Under the pieces are notes generated by a model. The model saw only the letters and a list, made by a program, of their open reading frames with translations, was not told the DNA's origin and did not search any database. A stretch of 64,000 bases of DNA, taken from the NCBI GenBank assembly GCA_964580185.1, contig CAZOJQ010000002.1, forward strand, positions 62,001-126,000. The letters run 5' to 3'. Below, one piece after another: positions 42,125 to 51,415 of the stretch. The translations under genes were made by a program, and so were the position numbers. Source of the DNA: CAYWWY01 sp964580185. GTDB lineage: Bacteria > Thermotogota > Thermotogae > MWEM01. Every line of letters starts with the position of its first letter. Position 1 is the stretch's first letter.

Positions 42125-42340
42125 CTACCGCGCCACCAGTTTTTTCACAAGGACCAGCATCAGCAAGAGCGCGAGCAGGGGCAGGATAAAGGGGATCAGC
42201 ACAATAAAGACGATGATCAAAACGATCACAACCCCAATTCCCACAAAACCCGCAATGGATACCCCAAGGATGATGGGCAAAAACCGGATGGCAAGGATAA
42301 AGAGAAAGATTCCCCCCAAAACAGCCAGGAAATACATCAT
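42125..42340 (-). CDS. Small, almost wholly hydrophobic membrane protein (71 residues)
   Basis: Two long membrane helices (FLAVLGGIFLFILAIRFLPI and a Val/Ile/Leu-rich second half) and a basic end KKLVAR. Coupled to the DUF2089 gene by ATGA overlap, with GGAGG upstream. The function is unknown; it probably forms a membrane module with the neighbouring 76-residue protein. Confidence 0.7.
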   Translation of the reverse strand: MMYFLAVLGGIFLFILAIRFLPIILGVSIAGFVGIGVVIVLIIVFIVLIPFILPLLALLLMLVLVKKLVAR

Positions 42341-42720
42341 GATTTTTGTCCTCCTTTCAAAGATCGAAGCATATCCATCGCTTCTTTGGCCGAAATTTCG
42401 TTTCGCTCCAACATGTCCAATATCTTCTGCGACTCCGTTTTTTCGGGAGTTTCTCCAGGTTCGAAACCCATCCCGCGCACCGCTTCTTCCAACCGATTCC
42501 GCGCGGTCGGATAGGATATTTCCAACTCTTTCTGAACCTCCGAAAGATTTCCCCGGTTTTTGATGAAGACCTTCAAAAACAACAGCTGATCCTCTGAAAG
42601 ACGAAAAAACTCATCCAGTTCAAACTTCCCCTGGATCTTCGTGCCGCACCGGGTGCAGGTGTATTCGGTAATCATCATCGCTCCCGAGCATGCCGGACAA
42701 TTGGTAAAGGTCTTTCTCAT
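42337..42720 (-). CDS. DUF2089 family protein (zinc ribbon plus HTH-like)
   Basis: 127 residues. An N-terminal zinc ribbon (CPACSGAMMITEYTCTRCGTKI) is followed by the DUF2089 helical region (FFRLSEDQLLFLKVFIKNRGNLSEVQKELEISYPTARNRLEE), which looks like a DNA-binding helix-turn-helix, and a C-terminal helix pair. Likely an autoregulator of this four-gene operon. GAGGTGA lies six bases before the ATG, behind a consensus promoter. Confidence 0.88.
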   Translation of the reverse strand: MRKTFTNCPACSGAMMITEYTCTRCGTKIQGKFELDEFFRLSEDQLLFLKVFIKNRGNLSEVQKELEISYPTARNRLEEAVRGMGFEPGETPEKTESQKILDMLERNEISAKEAMDMLRSLKGGQKS

Positions 42721-42770
42721 CAGTTCACCTCGCTTTCTGCCCCATACGGCAAGATTGATTATCTGTTTAT

Positions 42771-42799
42771 ATTATACCACATGGATATCAGAATGTCAA
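42771..42799 (-). promoter_or_regulatory. Consensus promoter of the DUF2089-DUF4097 operon
   Basis: Minus strand TTGACA (42794-42799), 17 bases, TATAAT (42771-42776) with TGTGG extension. Essentially perfect. Confidence 0.9.
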
Positions 42800-42870
42800 G
42801 TCCAAAATGAAATATATTGATTTTGACATCATACATTTTGAACCAACAATCATATTCTTGGAGGTTGAAA

Positions 42871-42972
42871 TTGAATATTCAGCATCTTGGTGTTGTGCCC
42901 CAATCCATTCTGAGCATCCACACCCTCAGGGCAATCGAGAGTAGAAAGGGTAGATCTCCTTTCTGGATCTGA
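42871..42972 (+). CDS. Possible 33-residue small ORF upstream of the TPR gene
   Basis: TTG start with GGAGG six bases upstream; the product begins LNIQHLGVVPQSILS and ends GRSPFWI. TTGACA is present at 42823 but no -10 fits at normal spacing. Not recognised. The rest of the 280-bp gap between the DUF2089 and TPR genes holds only the two promoters. It may be chance. Confidence 0.25.
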   Translation: MNIQHLGVVPQSILSIHTLRAIESRKGRSPFWI

Positions 42973-42997
42973 AAAGAAAGGAATGTTGGAAACATGA

Positions 42998-43027
42998 TTG
43001 ATTAATGGTTTACGGTTGTGATACAAT
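42998..43027 (+). promoter_or_regulatory. Promoter of the TPR gene
   Basis: TTGATT (42998-43003), 18 bases, TACAAT (43022-43027) with TG extension. Confidence 0.7.
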
Positions 43028-43060
43028 ATTGTAGAATCATAGTGAAAAGCGAGGTGGAGC

Positions 43061-44605
43061 ATGAAAAGCATCTGGACCGTCATCCTTCTCCTAGGGGTTT
43101 GTCTGCCGCTATTTGCTAACACTCCTACGGACTCTCCGGGAACACCGTTGAATCAGCAACCCCCTTTGGAAAGCGCGCCTTTCTTCTCGTTGGAAACGAT
43201 TTTTTCCCGCGTGGATACAATAACCCAAGAAATCCACCGACTGGAACGGGAAATCAATAACCTACACAAAGACAACATTTCCTGGTGGCAGGGATATCTA
43301 GGAAATCTGATCGCTATAATGGCTGCAACGATCGCTATTATTGGGATATTAATAACAGTTCTGGTTTCCAAAGGAGAAAAGAAACGGAATGAGGAAATAA
43401 ACCGATCAGTGGATAAAACCGAAAAATTAACCCAAGATTCTCTTCAACGAGTAGATAAGGCAGAGGAGAAAGTCGAAAAAAGCTCAGAAAAGATAGAAGA
43501 ATTGTTAAAACAAGCAGAAGATGATACAAAAAAGATTCGGGAATCAAGATTACATTCAACCGCAGAGGACACAAAGGAAAAGATGCAGAAAGAAATAGAA
43601 CAAGCCGAAACTCTTCCTAATCTATCTTTCATAGAACAAACAAGGAGAAAAGCCATAGAATACCAACTGAATGGAGATACTGAAGAAGCGTTTTTTAGTT
43701 GGAAGAGATTGCTTTCTGAACCGCTTTCTCCGAAAGACTTGGCAGATACGTACTTCAGTTTAGGCTTCCTAAGCGGCGAACTGAACCATCCGGAAGAAGA
43801 AACGATCCGGTATTATACCAATTGTCTGGAAATAGATCCCAAGCAGGTTTTTGCACTCAACAATCGCGGGATTGCATATGCCAATCAGAAAGAGTACCAG
43901 AAAGCAATCAAAGATTTCACGGAAGCGATCCGTCTCAAACCGGATTACCCTGAAGCCTACCTAAATCTAGGGAAACTTTATGCAGATCAAAAAGAGTACG
44001 AGCAAGCGATCAAAAACTACACAGAAGCGATCAGACAAAAAAACAATTTTCCTGAAGCCTACAACAGTCGCGGGGTTACGTATGTTAATCAGAGAGAGTA
44101 CCAGAAAGCAATCAAAGATTTTACAGAAGCGATCCAGCTCAAACCGGATTTCCCCGAAGCTTACAGTAATCGCGGGAATGTGTACTACAGTTTAAAGGAG
44201 CACATACAAGCGATAAAAGACCATACTAAGGCGATCAGTATCCAACCTGATTATCCTGATGCCTACAATAATCGCGGGAATGCTTTCCTCGAAACTCACG
44301 AATTTGACTTAGCAGAAAAGGACTATCAGAGGGCGTTGGAGTTGAATCCAAGTTTCGATGTTGCGCATGCGAACTATGGAGAATTCTATCTCCTGAAGAA
44401 GGAATATATCAAAGCGTTGGATTCCTTGAACCAAGCGATAGAGATTAATCCCAGGCGTAGTTGGTTCTATAGCCGTAGGAGCTTGGTGTATAAATATCTG
44501 GGAAAAACCGATAAAGAAAACGAAGATTTGAAGCGCGCTCAGGAGCTTGACCCTGATTGGGAAAAGGATTATCAAGACCTTCGAAAACGCATAGAGTCCG
44601 AATAG
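43061..44605 (+). CDS. Membrane-anchored coiled-coil TPR protein
   Basis: 514 residues. Signal-like start (SIWTVILLLGVCLPLFAN), a membrane helix near residues 88-106 (LIAIMAATIAIIGILITVLV), a charged coiled coil (about 110-190), then seven or so TPR units of 34 residues. The TPRs around 43.9-44.2 kb are nearly identical in DNA as well as protein (YQKAIKDFTEAIRLKPDYPEAY and near copies), so they were recently duplicated. This gene is richer in A+T than its neighbours. TPRs mediate protein contacts; the partner is unknown. GAGGTGGAGC precedes the ATG. Confidence 0.85.
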   Translation: MKSIWTVILLLGVCLPLFANTPTDSPGTPLNQQPPLESAPFFSLETIFSRVDTITQEIHRLEREINNLHKDNISWWQGYLGNLIAIMAATIAIIGILITVLVSKGEKKRNEEINRSVDKTEKLTQDSLQRVDKAEEKVEKSSEKIEELLKQAEDDTKKIRESRLHSTAEDTKEKMQKEIEQAETLPNLSFIEQTRRKAIEYQLNGDTEEAFFSWKRLLSEPLSPKDLADTYFSLGFLSGELNHPEEETIRYYTNCLEIDPKQVFALNNRGIAYANQKEYQKAIKDFTEAIRLKPDYPEAYLNLGKLYADQKEYEQAIKNYTEAIRQKNNFPEAYNSRGVTYVNQREYQKAIKDFTEAIQLKPDFPEAYSNRGNVYYSLKEHIQAIKDHTKAISIQPDYPDAYNNRGNAFLETHEFDLAEKDYQRALELNPSFDVAHANYGEFYLLKKEYIKALDSLNQAIEINPRRSWFYSRRSLVYKYLGKTDKENEDLKRAQELDPDWEKDYQDLRKRIESE

Positions 44606-44666
44606 ACAGAAGTGCCGGAGGAATGATTCTTCCAGACCCTGCCGGATCTGTTTTTGCCACCAAACG

Positions 44667-44675
44667 TGGTATAAT
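44667..44675 (+). promoter_or_regulatory. Extended -10 promoter of metG
   Basis: TGGTATAAT: TATAAT at 44670-44675. The -35 is weak. No T-box or S-box leader fits in the roughly 50-base leader. Confidence 0.75.
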
Positions 44676-44734
44676 AGCGAAGAAAACCAACGGGTTTTCT
44701 TGTTGGTTTCGCATTTCTTCCATTGAGGTGGCGC

Positions 44735-46702
44735 ATGGACAAGCCCAGTTTCTACATTACCACACCCATCTACTACGCGAACTCCGATCCACATATCGGA
44801 TCGGCCTATACAACGATCATCGGGGATGTGCTTGCCCGGTACAAGCGGTTTATGGGATATCGGGTGTATTATCTCACCGGCACCGACGAGCACGGTCAGA
44901 AGATGCTGGAGACGGCGAAATCCATGGGAATGGATGTTCGGCTTTTTTGTGATCAGCTATCGGAAAAATTCAAAACGCTGTGGAAGGCTTTGGATATCAC
45001 TCATGATGGATTCATCCGGACAACTGAACCGCGGCATGAACGAGTGGTTCAGTATTTTGTGCAGCAGATGCTGGAAAAAGGGGATGTCTATAAAGGGACC
45101 TATGAAGGATGGTACTGCGTTCCTTGCGAGACCTTTTGCCCAGAGGATGAAATCGAGATTCGAGAGGGTAAGAAGAGTTGTCCGAGCTGTGGGCGAGAGG
45201 TCCGATGGTTGGGCGAAGAAAACTACTTTTTTGCCCTTTCAAAGTATCAACAACCGCTGCTCGATCATTTCCGCGCAAACCCCGGATTTGTGGAACCGGA
45301 TTTTCGGGCCAATGAGATGATCCGAGTTTTAGAATCGGGCCTGAAAGACCTGAGCATCACACGCACAACCTTTCAGTGGGGGGTTCCCCTGCTGGAAGAC
45401 CCCAAACACGTGATCTATGTTTGGGTGGACGCCTTGATCAACTATATCTCCGAACTGGAGTATGGACCTGAACCGGGGCCTTTGTTCCACCAGTTTTGGC
45501 CCGCCGATGTCCATCTGATCGGAAAGGAGATCAACCGATTCCATTCCCTTATTTGGCCGGCGATGCTGATGTCGGTTGGATTGCCTCTACCCAAGAAGAT
45601 TTTCGCCCATGGATGGCTAACCGTCAATGGGGAAAAGATCAGCAAATCCGCGGGCAATGCCGTTGATCCTCGGGAATTGATTCCGACCTATGGCAAAGAC
45701 GCGCTGAAATACTATCTACTGCGCGAGATCCAGTTTGGCCGAGATGGGGATTTTTCCGAAGAAAACCTGATCCTGAGAATCAACGCGGACTTGGCCAACG
45801 ATCTGGGCAATCTTGTACACCGGACTCTAGCAATGCTGCATCAAAACTTTGCGGGGACGATTCCTGCTTATGATGAACACCTTGCTCTTTCGGAAGATGA
45901 CCGGCAGCTTCGCGCGGCCTTTGACCGATTGGCCGAAGACTTCCCTCAGAAGATGGAGCGGTATCAGTTTACCCAGGCTTTGGAAGCCTTATGGGGTTGC
46001 GTGGGTTTGTCCAACAAATACATCGACCTGAGCCGCCCGTGGGTCTTGGCCAAAGACCCCAAAGACCGTGGATTGCTGGGGAATGTCCTGATCCACTTGG
46101 CCCAAGCGATTCGGAATGTGGCTCTTTACCTCAAACCCGTCATGCCGGATACTTCGCGGGAGATCTTCCGTCGGTTGGGTGTATCCGAAGACCGATGGGC
46201 ATCATCGACATTCCAAGATATCGGATGGGAGCATTCGATGAAAGGGTGGAAGGTTCTAGAAGCCGAGCCCCTCTTTCCACGGATCGATGTCAAAAAGGCA
46301 AAGCGGGTGATTCATATGCATGGCATGCAAAAACCAGCGCCTCAAGAAGATGAGGGTTCGGATCTTCCTGAGGGGCTCATCGAGTTCCAAGATTTTGCGA
46401 AGGTCCAGCTCCATGTAGGGACCATTCTTGAAGCCCAAGCGGTTCCAAAGTCCAGAAAACTGGTCCGCCTCCAGATCGACTTGGGCTCCGTATTGGGACA
46501 ACGGCAGATTGTTGCCGGGATCTTGCAGCATTATACCCCCGACCAATTGCTTGGGAAACAGGTCATTGTTGTAACCAATCTCAAACCCGCATCGCTCATG
46601 GGTGTTGAATCCCATGGCATGCTTCTGGCAGCCAAGTTTACGGACCAATTGCGATTGCTGACTGTGGAACAAGCCATCGCGCCGGGCGCCACAATATCCT
46701 GA
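44735..46702 (+). CDS. metG: Methionyl-tRNA synthetase
   Basis: 655 residues. HIGH motif as DPHIGSAYT, KMSKS as GEKISKSAGN, a zinc knuckle in the CP domain (CVPCETFCPEDE ... CPSCGRE), the anticodon-binding helical domain, and a C-terminal EMAP/Trbp111 tRNA-binding domain (FAKVQLHVGTILEAQAVP). It loads methionine on initiator and elongator tRNA. ATG 44735 with GAGGTGG upstream. Followed 37 bases later by gyrA. Confidence 0.97.
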   Translation: MDKPSFYITTPIYYANSDPHIGSAYTTIIGDVLARYKRFMGYRVYYLTGTDEHGQKMLETAKSMGMDVRLFCDQLSEKFKTLWKALDITHDGFIRTTEPRHERVVQYFVQQMLEKGDVYKGTYEGWYCVPCETFCPEDEIEIREGKKSCPSCGREVRWLGEENYFFALSKYQQPLLDHFRANPGFVEPDFRANEMIRVLESGLKDLSITRTTFQWGVPLLEDPKHVIYVWVDALINYISELEYGPEPGPLFHQFWPADVHLIGKEINRFHSLIWPAMLMSVGLPLPKKIFAHGWLTVNGEKISKSAGNAVDPRELIPTYGKDALKYYLLREIQFGRDGDFSEENLILRINADLANDLGNLVHRTLAMLHQNFAGTIPAYDEHLALSEDDRQLRAAFDRLAEDFPQKMERYQFTQALEALWGCVGLSNKYIDLSRPWVLAKDPKDRGLLGNVLIHLAQAIRNVALYLKPVMPDTSREIFRRLGVSEDRWASSTFQDIGWEHSMKGWKVLEAEPLFPRIDVKKAKRVIHMHGMQKPAPQEDEGSDLPEGLIEFQDFAKVQLHVGTILEAQAVPKSRKLVRLQIDLGSVLGQRQIVAGILQHYTPDQLLGKQVIVVTNLKPASLMGVESHGMLLAAKFTDQLRLLTVEQAIAPGATIS

Positions 46703-46739
46703 ATGGTGAATCTGAACAGAATCGGAGGCAATCGGAACG

Positions 46740-49295
46740 ATGGCAAAAGAAAAAGATAAGTCCCAGTTGTCCCTTGGAGGACAAACGACGGGGAATGTCA
46801 TAAATCGGCATTTTGAAGATGAAATGAGCGAGTCCTATGTGAACTATTCCATGTCAGTGATCATCGGACGCGCCATCCCCGAGGTCCGGGATGGGATGAA
46901 ACCGGTTCAGCGGCGGATCCTATTTGGAATGATGGATCTCAAGAATTGGCACAACTCCCCCCACAAAAAGAGCGCGAGAATCGTGGGAGAAGTGATCGGT
47001 AAGTACCATCCCCACGGAGATGTGGCCCTCTACGAAGCGTTGGTGCGCATGGCGCAGGAATTCAATATGCGGTACCCGCTGGTGGATGGGCAGGGGAACT
47101 TTGGATCGATCGACCGGGATCCAGCGGCCGCAATGCGATATACCGAAGCGCGGCTGGCAAAGATTGCCGAAGAGCTGTTGGCCGACATCGATCAAGATAC
47201 CGTCGATTTTGTGCCCAATTACGATGAAACTCTGCAGGAACCGGTTGTATTGCCGAGCGCGTTGCCCAATCTGCTCATGAACGGAGCGTCAGGGATTGCG
47301 GTGGGAATGGCAACCAGCATCCCACCTCACAATCTGGGGGAATTGGTGGATGGCTTGGTGTGTCTGATCGACTCCCCTGAAGCCACGGTCAAAGATCTGA
47401 TGCAGTGGATCAAAGGCCCTGATTTCCCCACAGGAGGGAAGATCCTCAGCGGAGAGAACCTGCAATCCATGTATGAAACCGGTCAGGGAAGTATTGCGGT
47501 GGAAGGCGAATATGAACTGGAAGAAGATCGGATCATCATCACCGAGATTCCCTACGCCCTCTCGAAAGCGGGATTGATCGAACAGATTGCCGATTACTTC
47601 AAACGACAGGATAAACCCATGATTCGGGATATCCGGGATGAATCGGATCGACGTGGGATGCGCGTTGTGATTGAAATCGCCCGCAACGCAAACCCTCATG
47701 TAGCCCTGAACCAGATTCTCAAGCATTCGTCGCTGAGAACCAGCTTTTCGACCAAGATGCTGGTGATCGATCGGAACCGGAAACCGAGGGTCATGTCGTT
47801 GAAGGAGCTTCTGGAAGCCTTTTTGGAACACCGCTATGAAGTGGTTCGAAGGCGTTCGGAGCATCAGCTGTCTTTAGCGACCAAACGGGCGCATATTGTC
47901 GAAGGGCTTATGAAGGCCGCGCGTTCGATCGATACGACCGTGGACATTATTCGGCATTCCAAAGACACCGAGGATGCCATTCGCAATCTCATGGACACTT
48001 TGGAAGTCAGCGAAGAACAAGCCAAAGCCATTTTGGATCTCCGCCTCGGAAGGCTCACCTCCATGGAGGTGGACAAGCTTTTGTCCGAGATGCGCGAGTT
48101 GAATCAGAAGATTCAATCCTTGAAAACCCTTTTGGGAAATGAAGACGAGATTCGGGCCGAAGTGAAACGGTCGCTGATCGAACTGAAGGAACAGTATACG
48201 AATCCCCGTCGAACCCGGATCGAGTCTCAAGGAATCACGGACATGGAAGCCGAAGATCTCATCGAGGATCAGGAAGTCATCATTACCGTTACCCGCAGAG
48301 GATACATTCTTCAGACGGAACTGGCTGACTATCGGAGGCAGTATCGCGGTGGACGGGGGGCCAAAGGCATCAAGACGCGCGAAGAAGATTGGGTCCGGCA
48401 TATTATGTCGACCAGCAAACTGGCCCATACGATGTTCATCTCGTCCAAAGGGAAGGCCTATACCCTAAGGAATTACGAGATTGAGAGCACATCCAAAGGA
48501 TCAAAAGGCAAGCATCTCATGTCCTATTTGAAGTTGGATGAAGGGGAAGTGATCCGTACTGTCCTAGAGGTCGGGAGAGACTTCCATAGCGGGCAAGATA
48601 TCATTATTGTCACCGAGAAAGGGAAGGTAAAACGGTCTTCGTTGAAAGACTTCGGGCGAGCAGGAATCAACGGCGTAATCGCAATCCGTTTGGAAGAGGG
48701 AGACCAGGTGGTTGACGCCATTCTCATCCCTGCCGCGGATGAAATGTCCCGGCTGTTCATCGCGACACAAGATGGGATGAGCATTCAATTTCCGACGTCC
48801 GATGCGCGCCGATTGGGCCGAAATGCCATCGGTGTGAAGGCGATCGACCTGAAGAAGGAGGATCGGATCGTATCGCTCACCCAGTATACCCCGCACCCGA
48901 GCGGGCAAATGACCTTGAGTCCGGGGAAGACAGTGGCGACGGTTTTGACCGTGACTGAGAAGGGATTTGGAAAACGAACACCGATCGAGGAATATCGTCT
49001 TCAATCACGAGGAGGAAAAGGGATCAAGAATTTGGCGCTCACGCCTTCCGCAGGGAAAGTGGTCAGTGTGCACCTGGTCGATAACCAGGACGAGATCCTG
49101 GTGGTTACCAAATCTGGATTCACCATCCGATTTCGAAGCAGTGATATCCGCTCCATGGGTCGAGTGACCCGCGGAGTTCGGGCAATCGACCTTTCGGAAG
49201 AGGATGAAGTGGCTTCGGTCGAACTGGTCACCGGAGAGACGAGCGATCCGACGCAACCAATCGAAAGTATCATGGATCCAAACGGACCATCATAG
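46740..49295 (+). CDS. gyrA: DNA gyrase subunit A
   Basis: 851 residues. The breakage-reunion domain has catalytic Tyr134 in AAAMRYTEARL. The C-terminal beta-pinwheel carries a GyrA-box as QSRGGKG (canonical second residue is R/K), which separates gyrase from topoisomerase IV. In the quinolone region the E. coli Ser83 and Asp87 positions are Val95 and Glu99 (HGDVALYEAL). It introduces negative supercoils with GyrB, which is not in the window. Confidence 0.95.
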   Translation: MAKEKDKSQLSLGGQTTGNVINRHFEDEMSESYVNYSMSVIIGRAIPEVRDGMKPVQRRILFGMMDLKNWHNSPHKKSARIVGEVIGKYHPHGDVALYEALVRMAQEFNMRYPLVDGQGNFGSIDRDPAAAMRYTEARLAKIAEELLADIDQDTVDFVPNYDETLQEPVVLPSALPNLLMNGASGIAVGMATSIPPHNLGELVDGLVCLIDSPEATVKDLMQWIKGPDFPTGGKILSGENLQSMYETGQGSIAVEGEYELEEDRIIITEIPYALSKAGLIEQIADYFKRQDKPMIRDIRDESDRRGMRVVIEIARNANPHVALNQILKHSSLRTSFSTKMLVIDRNRKPRVMSLKELLEAFLEHRYEVVRRRSEHQLSLATKRAHIVEGLMKAARSIDTTVDIIRHSKDTEDAIRNLMDTLEVSEEQAKAILDLRLGRLTSMEVDKLLSEMRELNQKIQSLKTLLGNEDEIRAEVKRSLIELKEQYTNPRRTRIESQGITDMEAEDLIEDQEVIITVTRRGYILQTELADYRRQYRGGRGAKGIKTREEDWVRHIMSTSKLAHTMFISSKGKAYTLRNYEIESTSKGSKGKHLMSYLKLDEGEVIRTVLEVGRDFHSGQDIIIVTEKGKVKRSSLKDFGRAGINGVIAIRLEEGDQVVDAILIPAADEMSRLFIATQDGMSIQFPTSDARRLGRNAIGVKAIDLKKEDRIVSLTQYTPHPSGQMTLSPGKTVATVLTVTEKGFGKRTPIEEYRLQSRGGKGIKNLALTPSAGKVVSVHLVDNQDEILVVTKSGFTIRFRSSDIRSMGRVTRGVRAIDLSEEDEVASVELVTGETSDPTQPIESIMDPNGPS

Positions 49296-49316
49296 CATAT
49301 CAAGGAGGGAAAATCT

Positions 49317-49640
49317 ATGTTGGCATCAAAAAATCAGGGGAAATGGACGTTGGTTGATCTAAGCGGCACTCTGGACATTTCCAATTCCGTAGAAACAAAA
49401 AAACAGCTGGTCGAAGGCTTCATCGACAAAGGGAAAACGAATCTGGCCTTAGACCTATCCAATGTGCCGATGGTCGATAGTTCCGGGTTGGGGGTCTTTA
49501 TCAGCCTGGTCCGCCGGTGCAAGACTTCGGGCGGGGATTTTGCCTTAGTTTGTCCGAACGAAAAAGTGGAGAAGCTTCTCAAGATCACAGGAATCGACAG
49601 ATCAACCACTGTGTTGAAGAACCCTAGCGAGCTCCGGTAA
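49317..49640 (+). CDS. STAS-domain anti-sigma factor antagonist-like protein
   Basis: 107 residues, a single STAS domain with the phosphorylatable serine in NVPMVDSSGLGVFISL. Such proteins bind kinase/anti-sigma partners when unphosphorylated. No anti-sigma kinase, phosphatase or sigma factor is adjacent. It lies 21 bases after gyrA with GGAGG before the ATG. Confidence 0.9.
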   Translation: MLASKNQGKWTLVDLSGTLDISNSVETKKQLVEGFIDKGKTNLALDLSNVPMVDSSGLGVFISLVRRCKTSGGDFALVCPNEKVEKLLKITGIDRSTTVLKNPSELR

Positions 49641-49654
49641 AAGGTGGGAATGAT

Positions 49655-49987
49655 TTGCTGCGGATAACTCAATCAGGAAAATGGAAGATTGTCAGCATGA
49701 GCGGAGAACTGGATGTCAACTCCTCCAGTTCTTTCAAGGACGAGGTCATGGAGCAGCTGATCCAACAGGGCGCGCGGTGGATCGCGATGGACTGCAAAGA
49801 TCTGGAGTATATTGACAGTTCGGGTCTTGCGGCGATTGTCAGCCTCCACAAAAAACTCAAAACCAGTGGGGGCGGATTCGCTTTGATTGCGCTTAACGAT
49901 ACCCTTACCCGCCTGTTCCGGCTTACTTCTTTGGACAAAGCCCTCGCAATCTATTCCGATCAAGAGAATCTGGCGGATTCGCATTGA
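49655..49987 (+). CDS. Second STAS-domain protein
   Basis: 110 residues, STAS domain with the serine in LEYIDSSGLAAIVSLHKKL. Paralogue of the previous protein, in tandem 14 bases downstream. TTG start with AGGTGG upstream. The two may be parallel inputs of one switch. The stop overlaps the rpiB TTG as TTGA. Confidence 0.88.
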   Translation: MLRITQSGKWKIVSMSGELDVNSSSSFKDEVMEQLIQQGARWIAMDCKDLEYIDSSGLAAIVSLHKKLKTSGGGFALIALNDTLTRLFRLTSLDKALAIYSDQENLADSH

Positions 49988-50454
49988 TCAGGGTCGCGCT
50001 TGGTTCAGATCACGCTGCTTGGGTTCCAAAAGAACAACTGAAGACCTTCCTCGAAACCCAGGGGTATGTTGTATTGGATGAAGGGACTCATTCGGCCGAT
50101 TCTGTGGATTATCCGGATATCGCGGAACGGGTATGCAACCGATACAATCGGAAAGAAGCGGATTTTGGCGTGCTTCTGTGCGGCACGGGAATCGGGATGT
50201 CCATCACTGCCAACAAGATTCCCTCCATTCGCGCGGCCTTGTGTCTGTTCCCGGAAATGGCCGAGCTGGCCCGCAGGCACAACAATGCCAATGTTCTTGT
50301 TCTGGGTGGCCGATTGATGGGTCCTACGCTGATCCAATGGACCGTTCAACGGTTTTTGGAGACATCGTTCGAGGCCGGACGCCATCAAACTCGTGTGAAC
50401 AAAATCACGAATATTGAGAAGAAAGCGGAGTTTGATCGTGAAAGCCGTATTTGA
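49984..50454 (+). CDS. rpiB: Ribose-5-phosphate isomerase B
   Basis: 156 residues, RpiB/LacAB fold: VALGSDHAAWVPKE at the N-terminus, catalytic Cys in GVLLCGTGIGMSITANKIP, and CLFPEMAELARRHNNANVLVLGGR. It interconverts ribose-5-phosphate and ribulose-5-phosphate. TTG start overlapping the STAS stop. Allose-6-phosphate isomerase activity is possible in this family. Confidence 0.93.
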   Translation: MIRVALGSDHAAWVPKEQLKTFLETQGYVVLDEGTHSADSVDYPDIAERVCNRYNRKEADFGVLLCGTGIGMSITANKIPSIRAALCLFPEMAELARRHNNANVLVLGGRLMGPTLIQWTVQRFLETSFEAGRHQTRVNKITNIEKKAEFDRESRI

Positions 50455-51415
50455 CCCAAAGGGGTTTTGCTACCATCCAGAATGGGAAGGGGTGCACCAT
50501 TACCCCCTGTTCCCCCATTTTTACGCCTCTTCCGGTGTGGAACGAATCCGACAGTCTATGCAGCTTCAGCCGTTTATCGAGTTTGCCAAGGCTCGGGAGT
50601 TTCCCCGCACGATGCTCTATACCATTCACAGCCCCGAATATGTCAAATGGTTGCTGAACCTTCCCAAGACCATACCAGACGGAACGGCTCGCTTTCCTTT
50701 GGTGATGGGACATGACCTGTGCTACGATACCCTGACCCCCCTTACCAAGGAAAGTTTCGAAGCTGCATGGTGCGCAGCCCGGATTGCATGGACCGGAGCG
50801 CGTTTGCTGATTCAGGAAGAAGAAAACCGGGTCTACGGGTTAACCTTTCCATCGGGCAACCATTGCCTCCAAGGGTTTTGCGGAGGGAGCAGTTTTCTGA
50901 ATCATGCTGCCCTAGCGGCTGAATACTTCCTGAAAGAAGGGGCGTTGAATGTTGCTGTTTTGGATCTGGATCTCCATCACGGCAATGGAACCCAAGAAAT
51001 CTTTTACGAAATGCCGGAAGTGCTGACGATATCGATCCACGGAGATCCTCAGAAGGTTTTTCCTTGGGTCAGCGGATTCGAGTGGGAAAAGGGAGAAGAG
51101 GAAGGAAAGGGATACAACATCAACCTTCCGCTCGAACAAGGAGCTACATTCAAGGACTACTCATGGGCATTGGACATGGCGATTCAACAATTGGAGGTCT
51201 TTGACCCGGAATTTTTGATTCTATCGATGGCCTTCAATACTCATGCGGATAGTCCCTATCAATGGTTTCAGCTTCGGAACGATGATTTTCGATTAATAGG
51301 CCGGTCAATTCGGTCTTTAGAAGTGCCCACACTCATTTTGCAGGAAGATGGAAGCGATTTTGAACAACTTGGAATCGCTTCATCCATGTTTGTAAGGGGG
51401 TTGGAAGGGTATTGA
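50438..51415 (+). CDS. Histone deacetylase/acetylpolyamine amidohydrolase homologue with altered active site
   Basis: 325 residues from a GTG with GGAG seven bases upstream. The overall fold follows acetylpolyamine amidohydrolases: AVLDLDLHHGNGTQEIFY keeps metal ligands Asp178 and His180, and ISIHGDPQKVFPW and YNINLPLEQGAT match. Three key places differ: the usual GHHA is GNHC (Asn141-His142), the third zinc ligand Asp in GxDxxxxDP is Asn267 (AFNTHADSP), and the catalytic Tyr motif EGGY is EDGS (Ser306). It may be a binding protein or use other chemistry. It overlaps rpiB by 17 bases and the next gene as TTGA. Confidence 0.85.
   Translation: MKAVFDPKGFCYHPEWEGVHHYPLFPHFYASSGVERIRQSMQLQPFIEFAKAREFPRTMLYTIHSPEYVKWLLNLPKTIPDGTARFPLVMGHDLCYDTLTPLTKESFEAAWCAARIAWTGARLLIQEEENRVYGLTFPSGNHCLQGFCGGSSFLNHAALAAEYFLKEGALNVAVLDLDLHHGNGTQEIFYEMPEVLTISIHGDPQKVFPWVSGFEWEKGEEEGKGYNINLPLEQGATFKDYSWALDMAIQQLEVFDPEFLILSMAFNTHADSPYQWFQLRNDDFRLIGRSIRSLEVPTLILQEDGSDFEQLGIASSMFVRGLEGY

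Noticed and set aside
44606..44734. T-box or SAM-type riboswitch before metG
   Set aside because: The leader after the predicted start is only about 50 bases and shows no T-box consensus or antiterminator.
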